Below, piece after piece: positions 13,051 through 24,945 of a stretch of 64,000 nucleotides of DNA. Under the pieces are notes generated by a model that was not told where the DNA came from, ran no database searches, and saw only the letters and a list, made by a program, of their open reading frames with translations. Source of the DNA: Epiperipatus broadwayi. Lineage: Eukaryota; Onychophora; Udeonychophora; Euonychophora; Peripatidae. Each line of letters begins with the position of its first letter. The stretch's first letter is position 1. The stretch spans positions 64,001 through 128,000 of the forward strand of contig JAQFVV010000013.1 in the NCBI GenBank assembly GCA_028023455.1. The letters run 5' to 3'. The translations under genes were made by a program, and so were the position numbers.

Positions 13051-14794
13051 GGATGCAAAAGTTATACAGGTTGGAATTTCAATCTGATCACTTTTTAAAT
13101 TTACCTTTTACATGACGTAATTTATAAAAGTTGTTATTAACAAACCTTTTTCTTTGTTTCTGTATGTTTAAAATACCTTTTTAGCTCTGTCATCTCTTTC
13201 CCCCTCCCGCTATGACTTGCCTTTAATTAGCAGGGGAATTTTAAAAACATCTTTATTTTAATTGAGAATTATTTATTTTCATAATTTAAGTATTACGTGG
13301 ACCTGACCTAAATAATAATATGTTTACATTTTAAAATATAATTATTGATTTTTTTTTATAATTTAAAATATTATTTAAACCTATCAGAATAATTAATAGG
13401 ATTATTTAACTTTATACAACTTATGCATGGAAATTTAATAATACCTTGCAATGCATTATTTTTAAATAAAACTATCGCAGTATGTGTGCATATATAACTT
13501 TTTTTTTTATTTATTTAAACCATTTACAGATATTGTATATTATTATGCACTAATCCGATATTCAAGGTCAGAATTTCAGAATCCATGTAAACCCATACTA
13601 AAAGGGGCGAGAGGTAGAATGATGACAGAACCAAGGTGAAACTAAGATTTGAATACAAATCTTACAGTCTCAGTATGCCATTAAATGTCAAATAGTACTG
13701 TGCTTTTAAAGTACAGTTTCATTCTATCATTATTGAAAAACTGAAATTTTTTATACAACTAATATAGAATGTTTTTATAGTAACAAGAGTAGAAATTACA
13801 CAAATTCTTGCATGACAATATTTTTAAATTTGTATAAACAAAATCTTGTATTATGTCATAATTTTGTCAAAGTTTCTATTTTTTTTTGTTAATATTCTCT
13901 TTAATTTTATTACCTAATGAGCAAAAATAGAAGTGAGCATGTATGCACTCATGTACAATGGGTGTATGTATAAAAGTGGATAGAAACTAATTCCTATCTT
14001 GAATGAGAATGGTATAATGGAGGAACATTGAACTGTCAACACAAGCATGGAAATTCAAGTGTTTAATGCCTTTAGTTCACCTGATGTGCAAATATTATCC
14101 TGAAATGCATACATAGTGTCAGAATGTGGTTTGAGTTTTTACATTGGTAGACAGTTATATGGCAAAATTGAGATGAGAGATGCACTAATAAAAAAAACAA
14201 AAAAGTTGAATATATATATTGTAATGCGTTATAGAGTGTATATGTGCAAAGGTCCAACTTATTCAATGAAGACTTTCTTATGCCTCACAGACTTGGGATT
14301 CAAAATGTAATGGTATGTTGTATAAGCCCTAAAGTTATTATGTAATGAGTTAGGTTTTTGAAGTAATGTCTTATAATTATATAAATTGGATTCAAGATGT
14401 ATACAAAATAAGAGGCTAAATCTTACATTCTCTTTCAATATTTTAAATAGCCAATTTTCAAGTATTCACACAAAATAACTCATTGAGACATGATTTACCT
14501 GCTAAATATAAAATAAAAACAAAGTGAATATTTTCTAACAACTAATATAGATAATTAATGAGCATGTCTAAATTTACTAATGTGAGCCAATGTATCTACT
14601 TACCAGTGTCTGTGCAGGCAATAATTAGCATTCAGATGTTCTCAGGAAAAATCATTAAGTTAACAACACCCAATGGCACAATGACCCTGTGTATTGATAA
14701 GACATTAAAAGGAAAATGAATCGCAAAGTTAATTTAAGTCAAACAAATGGTATATCTTTTATTTATGATTAAATATTGACCTTTCTTTTTTGTA
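13051..14794. other. No gene seen
   Basis: AT-rich, with short unsupported frames on both strands near 14072-14310 and no domain or splice pattern. A weak tRNA-like phrase lies near 13612-13680 but lacks a usable B box. Confidence 0.6.
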
Positions 14795-15037
<243 letters not shown>

Positions 15038-15217
15038 ACAACAAAATACAAATTGTGTTTCTTAATAAGTTTTTCAATTGACTTCAAAGTCATTCATATT
15101 CCTAACATTAGTTAATCAGATATATTAGGATACATTCATGTCTGCATGAATACCACTTGTTCTTTAAAATTAAATAAAACACAATAATATAATGAAAATA
15201 TTACTAATAGTATTCTA

Positions 15218-15378
15218 CCACTAAACATCACATAATGAAAGCCACAAGCTAGAAATTAGTTTGGGATATTGGGGTGAGTAGGCACTAGATAGGAATTTTA
15301 TGCACAAACCTTCTTGAATCCATTGATTACTCGGGCTTGCACTGAATGGCACTACTGTATGGGCAGTTTTGCCTGTTT
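15218..15378 (+). mobile_element. Degenerate hammerhead-family retroposon
   Basis: Flanked by a perfect 13-bp direct repeat TAATAGTATTCTA (15205-15217 and 15379-15391). It opens with ACTAAACATCACAT, then joins a decayed A' block and ends in the family 3' terminus CAGTTTTGCCTGTTT. The hammerhead core is damaged (ATAATGA for CTGATGA). Stem II has changed from GGC/GCC to AGC/GCT, which preserves pairing. The stem III strand has also drifted. Confidence 0.7.
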
Positions 15379-15391
15379 TAATAGTATTCTA

Positions 15392-16754
15392 TCGAAATCA
15401 GATAGTTTTAAATCATAGATATGTTTTCAAAGACAAGATCACATTAACCTTTTAACCAAAAAATAAATAAGTATTGATATTCTTCTCGCACTATGTAAGC
15501 CACATTTTTTTAATATATATAAGCATAGGTATTTCAAATTATATTCTCTTTTGAAATGTTAAGTATGAACTTCTCAAATGAATCCTTTATAAACTCTTCA
15601 GTTTTGGTCTAAAAGATTAATATATTCAACTACATTACACTTAATTCTGAGAGTCTATTGATAGGTCATCACAAAACTACAATGATCCTAATATTTTTAA
15701 AACAAAATCCCATGAATGATAAAAGATTCTGAGTTATATGTATATAATTACACATGCATAAAAAGTATTAATGGAATAATTCACTCCTTCAAACATATCT
15801 TGAGATTAACTAAACATATCTCACATGTAAATTATAAGTTATTTATCAAAAAAATTAAATGAGCTTCAATGATAATAATGATATGTTCTATATGGGTATA
15901 TAAGTGATCTTCATGAAGACAGACATTAATAAATTAATACTCAGCATTTATTAAATACTATATGTCTATTAGATGTACATTAAATGTATTTGTTAAACAA
16001 ACAAAAAATAAAGATAAATAAATGATATCTAATGTACTATTGTTTTATCATGATATATCTAAATTAAAATAAAAGGCGTGCACTTTGAAAAATGAAAAAA
16101 ATTATAATCAGATCAATTATCATTAAGTTTTTTTTTTAATATATTTTTTTTAATTGACACTTGTCTAAAGTATCAATATTCATCCTTGCATATATTTCAT
16201 CAATATGCCAGATGACCTCTAATGGAAAATACATCAATTTAAAAAGATTGAAAGTTAATTTTCTTGAAGTATTTTTTTATCTTAAATAAGCCAAGATGAA
16301 TCAGTGGAAGATGACACAATTATTTCAGATGTTTTTACATAATTTTTAAATTGATTTCCAGGATAGGAATAGTTATTCATTTTCATAGTGATTTTTTCCC
16401 AAAAGCATGCCTGTTGATGATTTCTCGTTCTTTCTACATATGGTAATTATTGGAGAGATTAAGCAGGAAAAATTAAATTCCTTAGATAGCAATCATTTTC
16501 TTTACTTAGTCATTCTTTACTAAAATCAAATCTTTTGACAAAGCTTTGCAATTATGTCAGGTAAAAAAATGAAAGAATTAATGATAATGGAATTTGTTCT
16601 CCTTCTAATGGAAATTGGTCAATAATAATCATTGGTTACTATGGCATCTAGCCTACACTTTCATGAGACACTGACTTAAGCTCTTATTAGCATAACTATC
16701 AATCTTCAAAAGAAAATCTTAATATTTTACAATGGTTAAAATATGTATATATAT
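15392..16754. other. No gene seen
   Basis: AT-rich DNA without supported coding or RNA features. It ends in a TATATATAT run that is the insertion site of the LTR element. Confidence 0.6.
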
Positions 16755-18644
16755 TGTAACGGGAGAAAGATCTTTGAGATTCGCATATACTGACCTTGGG
16801 GGCGCCACTAGTCCAAAATTAGGAACTAGATATTTATTTTAGGGTGGACAGGATATGCGAATCAAAAGGCACTGAACTACATTCAGGGAGGAACAAGTTA
16901 TCTTAAATATTATTTAGACAGTTGAGAAATCAAAGCACAAAGACAAACCTCAGCCAAAGTAAGTTTAAACAATTTATTAATTTTATTAAAAGTTGTGCAA
17001 TAGAGTGAAGACATCTATCCACGAATATAAAAGTGACTTATGTTAACATATGCATATTTGCCAGAGAGTGCACAAGAGTATGACAAACATGAAGGCATTA
17101 AACATTTTGGCAGCAAAATTATCTCACTTAAAATAGAAAAAATGGTTAGGATAATATCTTCTTGTTGTCCAGTTGCAAAATTACAAAACAAACAACAACT
17201 TTAGCTTCCTGAATCAGGGATAATAAAACAGTTACTGTCCTGATGGAAATCAACGCTACCAGAGTGGACATCTGAGCAGTAATATTCTAATTACTGTCGT
17301 TAAAACACTGCAGGACTGCTGTGCGTAATACTACATTCAAAGTAAATGTGGTTGATCTCACTTACAAGACAGCAAAAGATATTTGATTATGATCTTACAT
17401 AATCCAGAAAGAAATGACTACTTTCAGACAACCCGAAGAAATAACTTGACAAATAGCCAGCAAAAAGATTTTGTTGTTTGCACAAAAAGCGCAAATGAAA
17501 CATGCTTAAAGATTCTTTATTTTACAACTAAGGGCAGGTGAATAAATAAAGACTACAAAAACTGCCAATGCATTTTGTAATAGTTAACGAAATAATCAGA
17601 TATATATTAAACATATAAAATACAATTTCCTAATGCACCCTCTGATAAATGAAAATTGCAAACAAACTTGGAATCTTAAAACTAAGATTCCAAGACACAC
17701 TTTTAATACTAGAAAAAGTACATACAGATAATAAATAATTAAAAACAATACCATTTTAAAACATATTTATCATTAGATTGAGTGGAGATTCAATTAAACA
17801 CAATTTATTTACCCTGGCTAGAATAGGAAAAAGTTTAGCTTACGGTAAGGCAGAGTTCTAGTGATTTAGTGATGAGTGCGCACTTTTGATAATAGTTCAT
17901 CTTTCAGGTCCTTTGACAGTGGCAAGGTAGAGGCAGTGTTTATTTTAGAAGTTCATGGCTTGACTGAAGGAGAGCTGGTAGGTGTGGGTCCGTCCTTTGT
18001 TTAAATTAGCCAGACATTCTATTGATGGCAAAACTCATAACAGTGGATTTTGACATCTTGCACAGCAACAAAGTTTGTCAATAATTATTTAAGTTTTTAA
18101 TAGGAATTAAACATCCGAACAGCTACTCACAATGGTATCTTTTTGCAGGTCATAATCCAAATGTGTATCTAATAATGAATCTCTTCTCTCTCCAAAAATT
18201 GGTGGGCTATCATTGCCTCGCTACATTTCCCGCGCAAAACTTTCATTAGTGTCCATTCTATATTCCAGGCAGGGCAAATACTAATTTCCTGCTCAATCTA
18301 ATTTAAGACTTCCAACCAGGGATAATTGAAACAAAAATGACAAATACAAAACTAAATCTCCGCTTTTTAGAATTAACTTTAAAAATAATTACAATAAAAG
18401 CAACAGGAATATATAATTAGCAAGCTTGCCTGTTTTTAATCAAATTGATTAAAACAGACAATGAAAGTAAACTATTTTACAATCAATTTTATAAACATTA
18501 AATAATCTATTTTAAAATATAAATGCGTATGTGTTTTAAATAATAATAAAAAAAATTGAGCATTAGACATTTAATGAAAATGCAGTTGTTTTCCCTTTTT
18601 AATTTTAGTAATAAAACCATTGAATCGGAAATCAATCCGGCTCA
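16755..18644 (-). repeat. 3' LTR (left copy)
   Basis: In element sense it begins TGAGCCGGATTG and ends CCCGTTACA, giving TG...CA ends. It is 1890 bp, about 20 bp longer than the partner, mainly because of about 23 bp near 17012-17034 that the other LTR lacks. By eye the copies differ only at scattered sites, so insertion is fairly recent but not brand new. Just outside its inner edge lies GTTGAGGCAGT, a weak candidate for the second-strand primer. Confidence 0.85.
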
Positions 18645-18876
18645 ACTGCCTCAACACGTGATCAAAAAAAAAAAAAAAAACATTCCTGCAACTTCTTTTT
18701 TTTTTTAAAAAAAATTATAAACATTTTAAAAACTACCCCTAGAAATTTGGCTGAACACACTCATGAAAAACCAAAACAATATTTCATTTCTTACATTTAT
18801 CCATTCTCATAAATCATTAACAATTTTTTTTTTGTCTGTTTTAAAACAATCCATCCGATTGCTAAAAGCCGAACCT

Positions 18877-19800
18877 TTAACTTTTGTCCAGTGGTTCTTT
18901 TACTCTCTTTATTAATTTTCTGAAATAAGTTCCTTTCCCTCTCTTATATTTTACTTGCCTAGAATTTATGATTTTGTCTCTTTTCCGCTCTGTTTTGCTT
19001 TCTAGCATATATACCTGAATCTTTTTCTTAACGAAACTTCCCAATTCTTCATCTTTTCCTACTTGATTTTTAGTCATATCAATACTAGTAAATGGCAACA
19101 CTTCATTTCCTACAGACTTTTTACATGCCTTGAATAAGATTGCTTTATAAATGGCTTTTATTTCTGTTTTAAAATTATATTCCGAAAACTTTTCCTTAGT
19201 TTTAAATCCCTGCTCACAACTAACAGTTATTTTACTCAACTCATTTTTAACCTCTTGAGGTAACTTATAACTCTCTCCAAGATTTTCTTTCTCCACCATA
19301 CTATCTCTCTCTCTCCACTCTCTACTTATTTCAAACTTTATTTCCACCCTCTCTGTCCTAGTACTCTCCTGTGCTACTTCAATTTCTATATCTTTTACAA
19401 CTACTTTTTCTACTTCCTGACTCTCTTTACTCATTTCATTTTTAAAATCCTTTTCCATCTCCACTTCTTTTTGTTGAGTTTCTTCTACTCTTCCTGTCAT
19501 TTCTCTTCTCATTTCTTTCATTTCTGCTTTCTGCTCCTCCAGTATTGTTTGTTGACTCTGTTTTATTTCTATCTTTTGTTTTGTTATATTTTGTTTCATT
19601 TCCAGCAACTCTTGTCATATTTCTTTCATCTCAGCTTGCTGACCTTGTTTCATTTCTAGAAACCCTTGTCATATTTCTTTCATCAACTTTATCATCATCT
19701 GTGTCTCACTCTCTTCTTCTTCTACTATCTGGGGGTATTTAAATGAAACAGGGCTCTCTTCCAAACCTGCCGCCCTGTCACCTTCTTCTTTACCTTCCAT
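18877..19800 (-). pseudogene. Gag-like coiled-coil ORF with two in-frame TGA codons
   Basis: From ATG at 19800-19798 the frame runs 308 codons including the terminal stop at 18877. Two TGA codons interrupt it, both in the same local context (KEI-stop-Q) inside a short repeated unit, EMK-x-x-Q-like. The longest uninterrupted part is 243 codons (18877-19608). The N-terminal half is a charged heptad coiled coil rich in E, K, Q and M. The C-terminal half is basic (for example KYKRGKGTYFRKLIKRVK). This architecture fits retrotransposon gag proteins that self-assemble through coiled coils and bind RNA through a basic tail. No CCHC knuckle is seen. The gag identity rests on position between LTRs and on composition, not on a recognised domain. 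Confidence 0.65.
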
Positions 19801-20150
19801 TTTTATACAAGGCCAACTCGTTATACTAACTTTTTTTTAAACAAAAATCTCAAAGCAAATAAACGCTATTTATTTATATGCAAGAAGACAACAAACTATT
19901 TTTACTACTTTTAAATTCGAAAATTAACTCCGAACGATTTTTTTTTTTTAAACAACAACAAAAAAAACTCTATTTATTATTTATGTCATATGAAAAAGAC
20001 GAAACCCCATTCTACCAAACTGCTCCAACAATACATGCAATAATTAACAAAAATCGAACCTCTACCAACTAGATCTTGCCACTTACACCTGAAATCTTTC
20101 TCAACCGTCTAAACAAAATCTCACATGGGTTTGAAAACTCGGAAGCTCCA

Positions 20151-20163
20151 TGTTGATGCGCCA
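20151..20163 (-). other. Primer-binding site
   Basis: The minus strand reads TGGCGCATCAACA, starting with the TGG complement of a tRNA CCA end, 14 bases inside the right-hand LTR. The TGGCGC start and the following ATGGAGC are typical of many metazoan Gypsy-type elements. The priming tRNA was not identified. Confidence 0.7.
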
Positions 20164-20177
20164 AAAATTACTATATA

Positions 20178-22047
20178 TGTCATGGGAGAAAGATCTTTGA
20201 GATTCGCATATACTGACCTCAGGGGCGCCACTAGTCCAAAAATAGGAACTAGACATTTATTTTAGGGTGGACAGGATATGCGAATCAAAAGGCACCGAAC
20301 TACACTCAGGGAGGAACAAGATATCTTAAATATTATTTAGACAGTTGAGAAATCAAAGCATAAAGACAAATGTCAGCCAGAGTAAGTTTAAACAATTTAT
20401 TAATTTTATTAAAAGTTGTGCAATAGAGTGAAGACTTATGTTAACATACGCATATTTATCAGAGAGTGCACAAGAGTACGACAAACATGAAGGCATTAAA
20501 CATTTTGGCAGCAAAATTATCTCACTTAAAATAGAAGAAATGGTTAGGATAATATCTTCTTGCTGTCCAGTTGCAAAATTACAAAACAAACAACAACTTT
20601 AGCTTCCTGAATCAGGGATAATAAAACAGTTACTGTCCTGATGGAAATCAATGCTACCAGAGCGGACATCTGAGCAGTAATATTCTAATTACTGTCGTTA
20701 AAACACTGCAGGACTGCTGTGCGTAATACTACATTCAAAGTAAACGTGGTTGATCTCACTTACAAGACAGCAAAAGATATTTGATTATGATCTTACATAA
20801 TCCAGAAAGAAATGACTACTTTCAGACAACCCGAAGAAATAACTTGACAAATAGCCAGCAAAAATATTTTGTTGTTTGCACAAAAAGTGCAAATGAAACA
20901 TGCTTAAAGATTCTTTATTTTACAACTAAGGGCAGGTGAATAAATAAAGACTACGAAAACTGCCAATGCGTTTTGTAATAGTTAATGAAATAATCAGGTA
21001 TATATTAAATATATAAAATACAATCTCCTAATGCACCATCTGATAAACAAAAATTGCAAACAAACTTGGAATCTTAAAACTAAGATTCCAAGACACACTT
21101 TTAATACTAGAAAAGACTACATACAGATAATAAATAATTAAAAACAATTAATACCATTTTAAAACATATTTGTCATTAGATTGAGCGGAGATTTAATTAA
21201 ACGCAATTTATTTACCCTGGCTAGAATAGGAAAAAGTTTAGCTTACGGTAAGGCAGAGTTCTAGTGATTAAGTGACAAGTGCGCACTTTTGATAATAGCT
21301 CATCTTTCAGGTCCTTTGACAGCGGCAAGGTAGATGCAGTGTTTATTTTCGAAGTTCATGTCATGACTGAAGGAGAGCTGGTAGGTATGGGTCCGTCCTT
21401 TGTTTAAATTAGCCAGACATTCTATTGATGGCAAAACTCATAACGGTGGATTTTGACATCTTGCACAGCAATAAAGTTTGTCAATAATTATTTAAGTTTT
21501 TAGTAGGAATTAAATGTCTGAACAGCTACTCACAATGGTATCTTTTTGCAGGCCATAATCCAAGTGTGTATCTAATAATGAATCTCTTCTCTCTCCAAAA
21601 ATTGGCGGGCTATCATTGCCTCACTACATTTCCCACGCAAAACTTTCATTAGTGTCCATTCTATATTCCAGGCAGGGCAAATATTAATTTCCCGCTCAAT
21701 CTAATTTAAGACTACCAACCAGGGATAATTGAAACAAAAATGACAAATACAAAACTAAATCTCCGCTTTTTAGAATTAACTTTAAAAATAATTACAATAA
21801 AAGCAACAGGAATATATAATTAGCAAGCTTGCCTGTTTTTAATCAAATTGATTAAAACAGACAGTGAAAGTAAACTATTTTACAATCAATTTTATAAACA
21901 TTAAATAATCTATTTTAAAATATAAATGCGTATGTGTTTTAAATAATAATAAAAAAAATTGATCATTAGACATTTAATGAAAATGCAGTTGTTTTCCCTT
22001 TTTAATTTTAGTAATAAAACCATTGAATCGGAAATCAATCCGGCTAA
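20178..22047 (-). repeat. 5' LTR (right copy)
   Basis: This 1870-bp partner of 16755-18644 contains the element's presumed promoter. Its outer end reads TTAGCCGG in element sense, where the other copy reads TGAGCCGG, so the terminal TG has mutated. The right flank is ATATATATATAT. Confidence 0.85.
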
Positions 22048-23574
22048 ATATATATATATTCTATGTAAACATAATAGTTTGTGATATATAAAAAATAAAC
22101 AAATACAATTGTAAGTCACAAATCCATTTTAACAAGAAAATATATATATTTATATAATCATTAATATTTTCAAAGAAATTCACATAGTTTCTTTATTCAG
22201 TCTATATATTATCATAACTATTGACAAATTTCAGAAAAAGGTGAATAAACAGGAGAGAAAAAAAAATAAAATAAAAAAAATACAATGAAATCAAATGAAG
22301 ATAATAAACAAAAAAAAAAATGCAACATTTTTTTAGCTGCAAGCTTTAGAAAAAATTATTGTGATATTTTATTAATTGTCAGATCTATAAGTAATATATA
22401 TAAAATAAAACATTCATTATTCTTTGCTAATAAACAATTCAAACCTTATACAATAGAAAGATGAAATCTCTTTTTTTCTAGATATATATCTGGTTTTTTT
22501 AAAAAAATTATAATCAATGTTAAGGATGGATTCTTCCAACTGTTACTATATATATAAGTAGCATTACAGCCAAAGCTTAATAAACCAATAGAATAGCAGC
22601 CACAATCCATAGTTAAGCAATCTCTATAAATAAAAGATGTTATTTTATCAAAAGATCATGGTTATTTTATTACTCTATTAAGCTTTGGCTAGTATGCTGT
22701 GAATTACATTAGGAAAACAGTTTAGCCATTGGTGAATTATGATTTAATATGTATCTTAGAAAACATAACATATATTATTGTTGGAAAGCTTTTATATATT
22801 ATTTTATTAGAAAATCTTGCTATCTAATTTGGGAAATCATATGAAACTCAACTTGCACTTGTTTTAAGAATTTTGAAATTGGTGATCATGAAACATTCTG
22901 TTTGTGACTCTCTGGAGAATACTTTAAATATAAGGTATTGGGTGTCATAAACTAAATATTCATGTTTGATCTAGGCTTAACAGCAATTATAAATGAATGC
23001 CTTTTAGTTCATTATATGTATTGCAATGGTTTTTTTTCAAGTATTACTGCTTTTAATAAAAATAAATTATAACTTCATACAAAGTGTTGTATCAGTCATT
23101 ATTACTAGTTTGCACTTACATTTCTATGTATTTACTTGAAAATGGTTTCACATGACTCTTTCAAACAATATCAAATACTGCATAATCCAAGTTCAACTGA
23201 TCTGAGTTCAATTTAGACTTTTTTATTCATAATTTGTTTTGACATGTGACATGAAAAGATTTCAGTTACTCATTCACTGTTATTTCTTTCAGTAATAGTT
23301 TTATTCCTGTTTTAAATTCTCTTACTAATATTAAATCTGTTAGTCATGTATTTTCGTCACAATTACATTAATTTGTATTTTATAAACTTTAATGAGTTTG
23401 TAGTCTTTATATTATCTTTATCTTAGGTGTCTAAATCTTAAATTAATGAATAAAACTAATAAAACATATTTATCAATAAACATAGACATATTTCTTTTTA
23501 GTATTAAATCATTTTTATCAGAAACACCGTAAGTTTAATTGCATGATTTGATTTTATAACTATTAATTTGTTTA
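22048..23574. other. No gene seen
   Basis: AT-rich. One short inverted repeat, AGCCAAAGCTTAATA near 22568 with its complement near 22678, could be a decayed foldback. No coding region is supported. Confidence 0.6.
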
Positions 23575-23800
23575 TTCATTATTACCCATCTTTATTTTTC
23601 ATTTTTTGATAAGCTATTGAACATTATCTGTTTTTGAATAGTTTTCCTTAGCCTTGAATAGTTTTTTTAGACCTACTATCTTGCTTTCATCAGATAACTC
23701 TTGCATCTTTTTTTAAGCTCTGAAACATTATTTGTGAAAATAACTACACCACCAGTATTTAGATGATTTTAATCACTTTCATTTACTCTACTTTCTTTAC
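23575..23800 (-). pseudogene. RTE-like reverse transcriptase fragment
   Basis: Minus-strand translation across several frames gives LSHLNTGGVVIFTNNVSEL-like text followed by a region ending KIMFNSLSKNEK. This aligns with the RT segment after the FADD motif in RTE elements and with the better copy at about 33850-34000 in this window (NVSELQE then KVIFNRF). The aspartate-containing FADD motif itself is lost. Both ends are ragged; it is a dead fragment. Confidence 0.6.
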
Positions 23801-24760
23801 AATGATAAATCCACCACAATTTCACCCATAAAACTATGGCTTACAAATATGGATTACTGTGCTCCTTTGACCACTGCTAATCTTCTTAGTATATTATCAT
23901 TGCTGTTGATGTTGTAGTCAGGTATAACATTTGTATACGAATGAATATAAAAAGTACGTCCATAAAAAACATTTTAAGCAGATCTATTGTGATGAACATC
24001 ATCACAAATGAACAATCATTTACAAATAAGCGAAGAACAGCACCAGAAGCCAACATAAGTAAAAGATGTGATATGTAAGTGATAATTTACATAGTACCAT
24101 CAGCCAACAATAAACAGTTGTCCTTTGTGACTAGATTTAAAATAACCATATTATGAAATCTTAAGCTGATCTTCAAGTGGCCAATGCTAAACTTAGAGCA
24201 TAATATAAAAGCCATTATCAATATTTCTTACTGAAAGCATGAATATAAGTGCTAAAATAACTAGATTTAAACATACGTCAAAAAGTGCTGAGACTATTAT
24301 AAATGTTAATCATCATTAGTGTTCAGGGCCACCAGGTATCAAAAGTGAATGTACTGCCATTATTAAACCAATCTTTATCATCACAAAATAAGTAATTTTT
24401 TTGTCTTTGCAATATCTAAATAATTATAAAAAGAATTATATAGATGTCCTCAAATGCACACATATATTCCACATACTATCATTCCAAAGCTACATTTGGA
24501 ATTCCAAGAAACTAGTAAGAGAAAACTACACATAATTTAAATTATTCTAGGATTAAATAACTTTACTGGAATAATTTAAAATAATGATTAATAAATTTAT
24601 TAATCAAAAGTAATAATAAAAGGTGAAATGAAAGGTCTATAAATCATTGTGATTTTGACTATTTTTTCCAAATAACATATTATTTTTATAGATAAAAAAA
24701 CTATACACATAACAATATTTAAATTGAAATTTATAAATACATATATTAATAATGTGAAAG
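23801..24760. other. No gene seen
   Basis: AT-rich DNA without supported features. Confidence 0.55.
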
Positions 24761-24945
24761 GCTAAAACCTTCGACAGAAGCATCTTAAAAATGCTTATAT
24801 GACAGCCAATCAGATATAATAATGACTCCACATGGAACTCTCAATTCAAGAACATGAGACAGACCCACGAGAAAAAAATGGAACTTATTATATCTGATTG
24901 TCTGTCACATAAGCATTTTTAAGGTGCTTCTGTAGAAGGTTTAGC
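24761..24945. repeat. Foldback element, arms of about 70 bp
   Basis: Left arm 24761-24830 and right arm 24879-24945 are inverted copies with few mismatches, sharing TTAAAAATGCTTAT and CAATCAGATATAATAA. The loop is about 48 bases. The size and palindromic shape fit a MITE-like DNA element or a transcribed hairpin. No clear target duplication was seen. Confidence 0.8.

Larger units (their letters stand above)
16755..22047 (-). mobile_element. LTR retrotransposon, gag-only, minus strand
   Basis: Two near-identical direct repeats of about 1.9 kb enclose only about 1.5 kb of unique DNA. Orientation is minus: the primer-binding site lies next to the right-hand repeat, so that repeat is the 5' LTR. 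The flanks on both sides are TATATATAT runs, so the target duplication is hidden in the run. The interior has one coiled-coil reading frame and no protease, reverse transcriptase or integrase. It is therefore non-autonomous and must have used enzymes made elsewhere. The LTRs are longer than the interior, as in LARD- or TRIM-like derivatives. The TGGCGC primer site suggests the Gypsy/Metaviridae side, as an inference. Confidence 0.85.
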
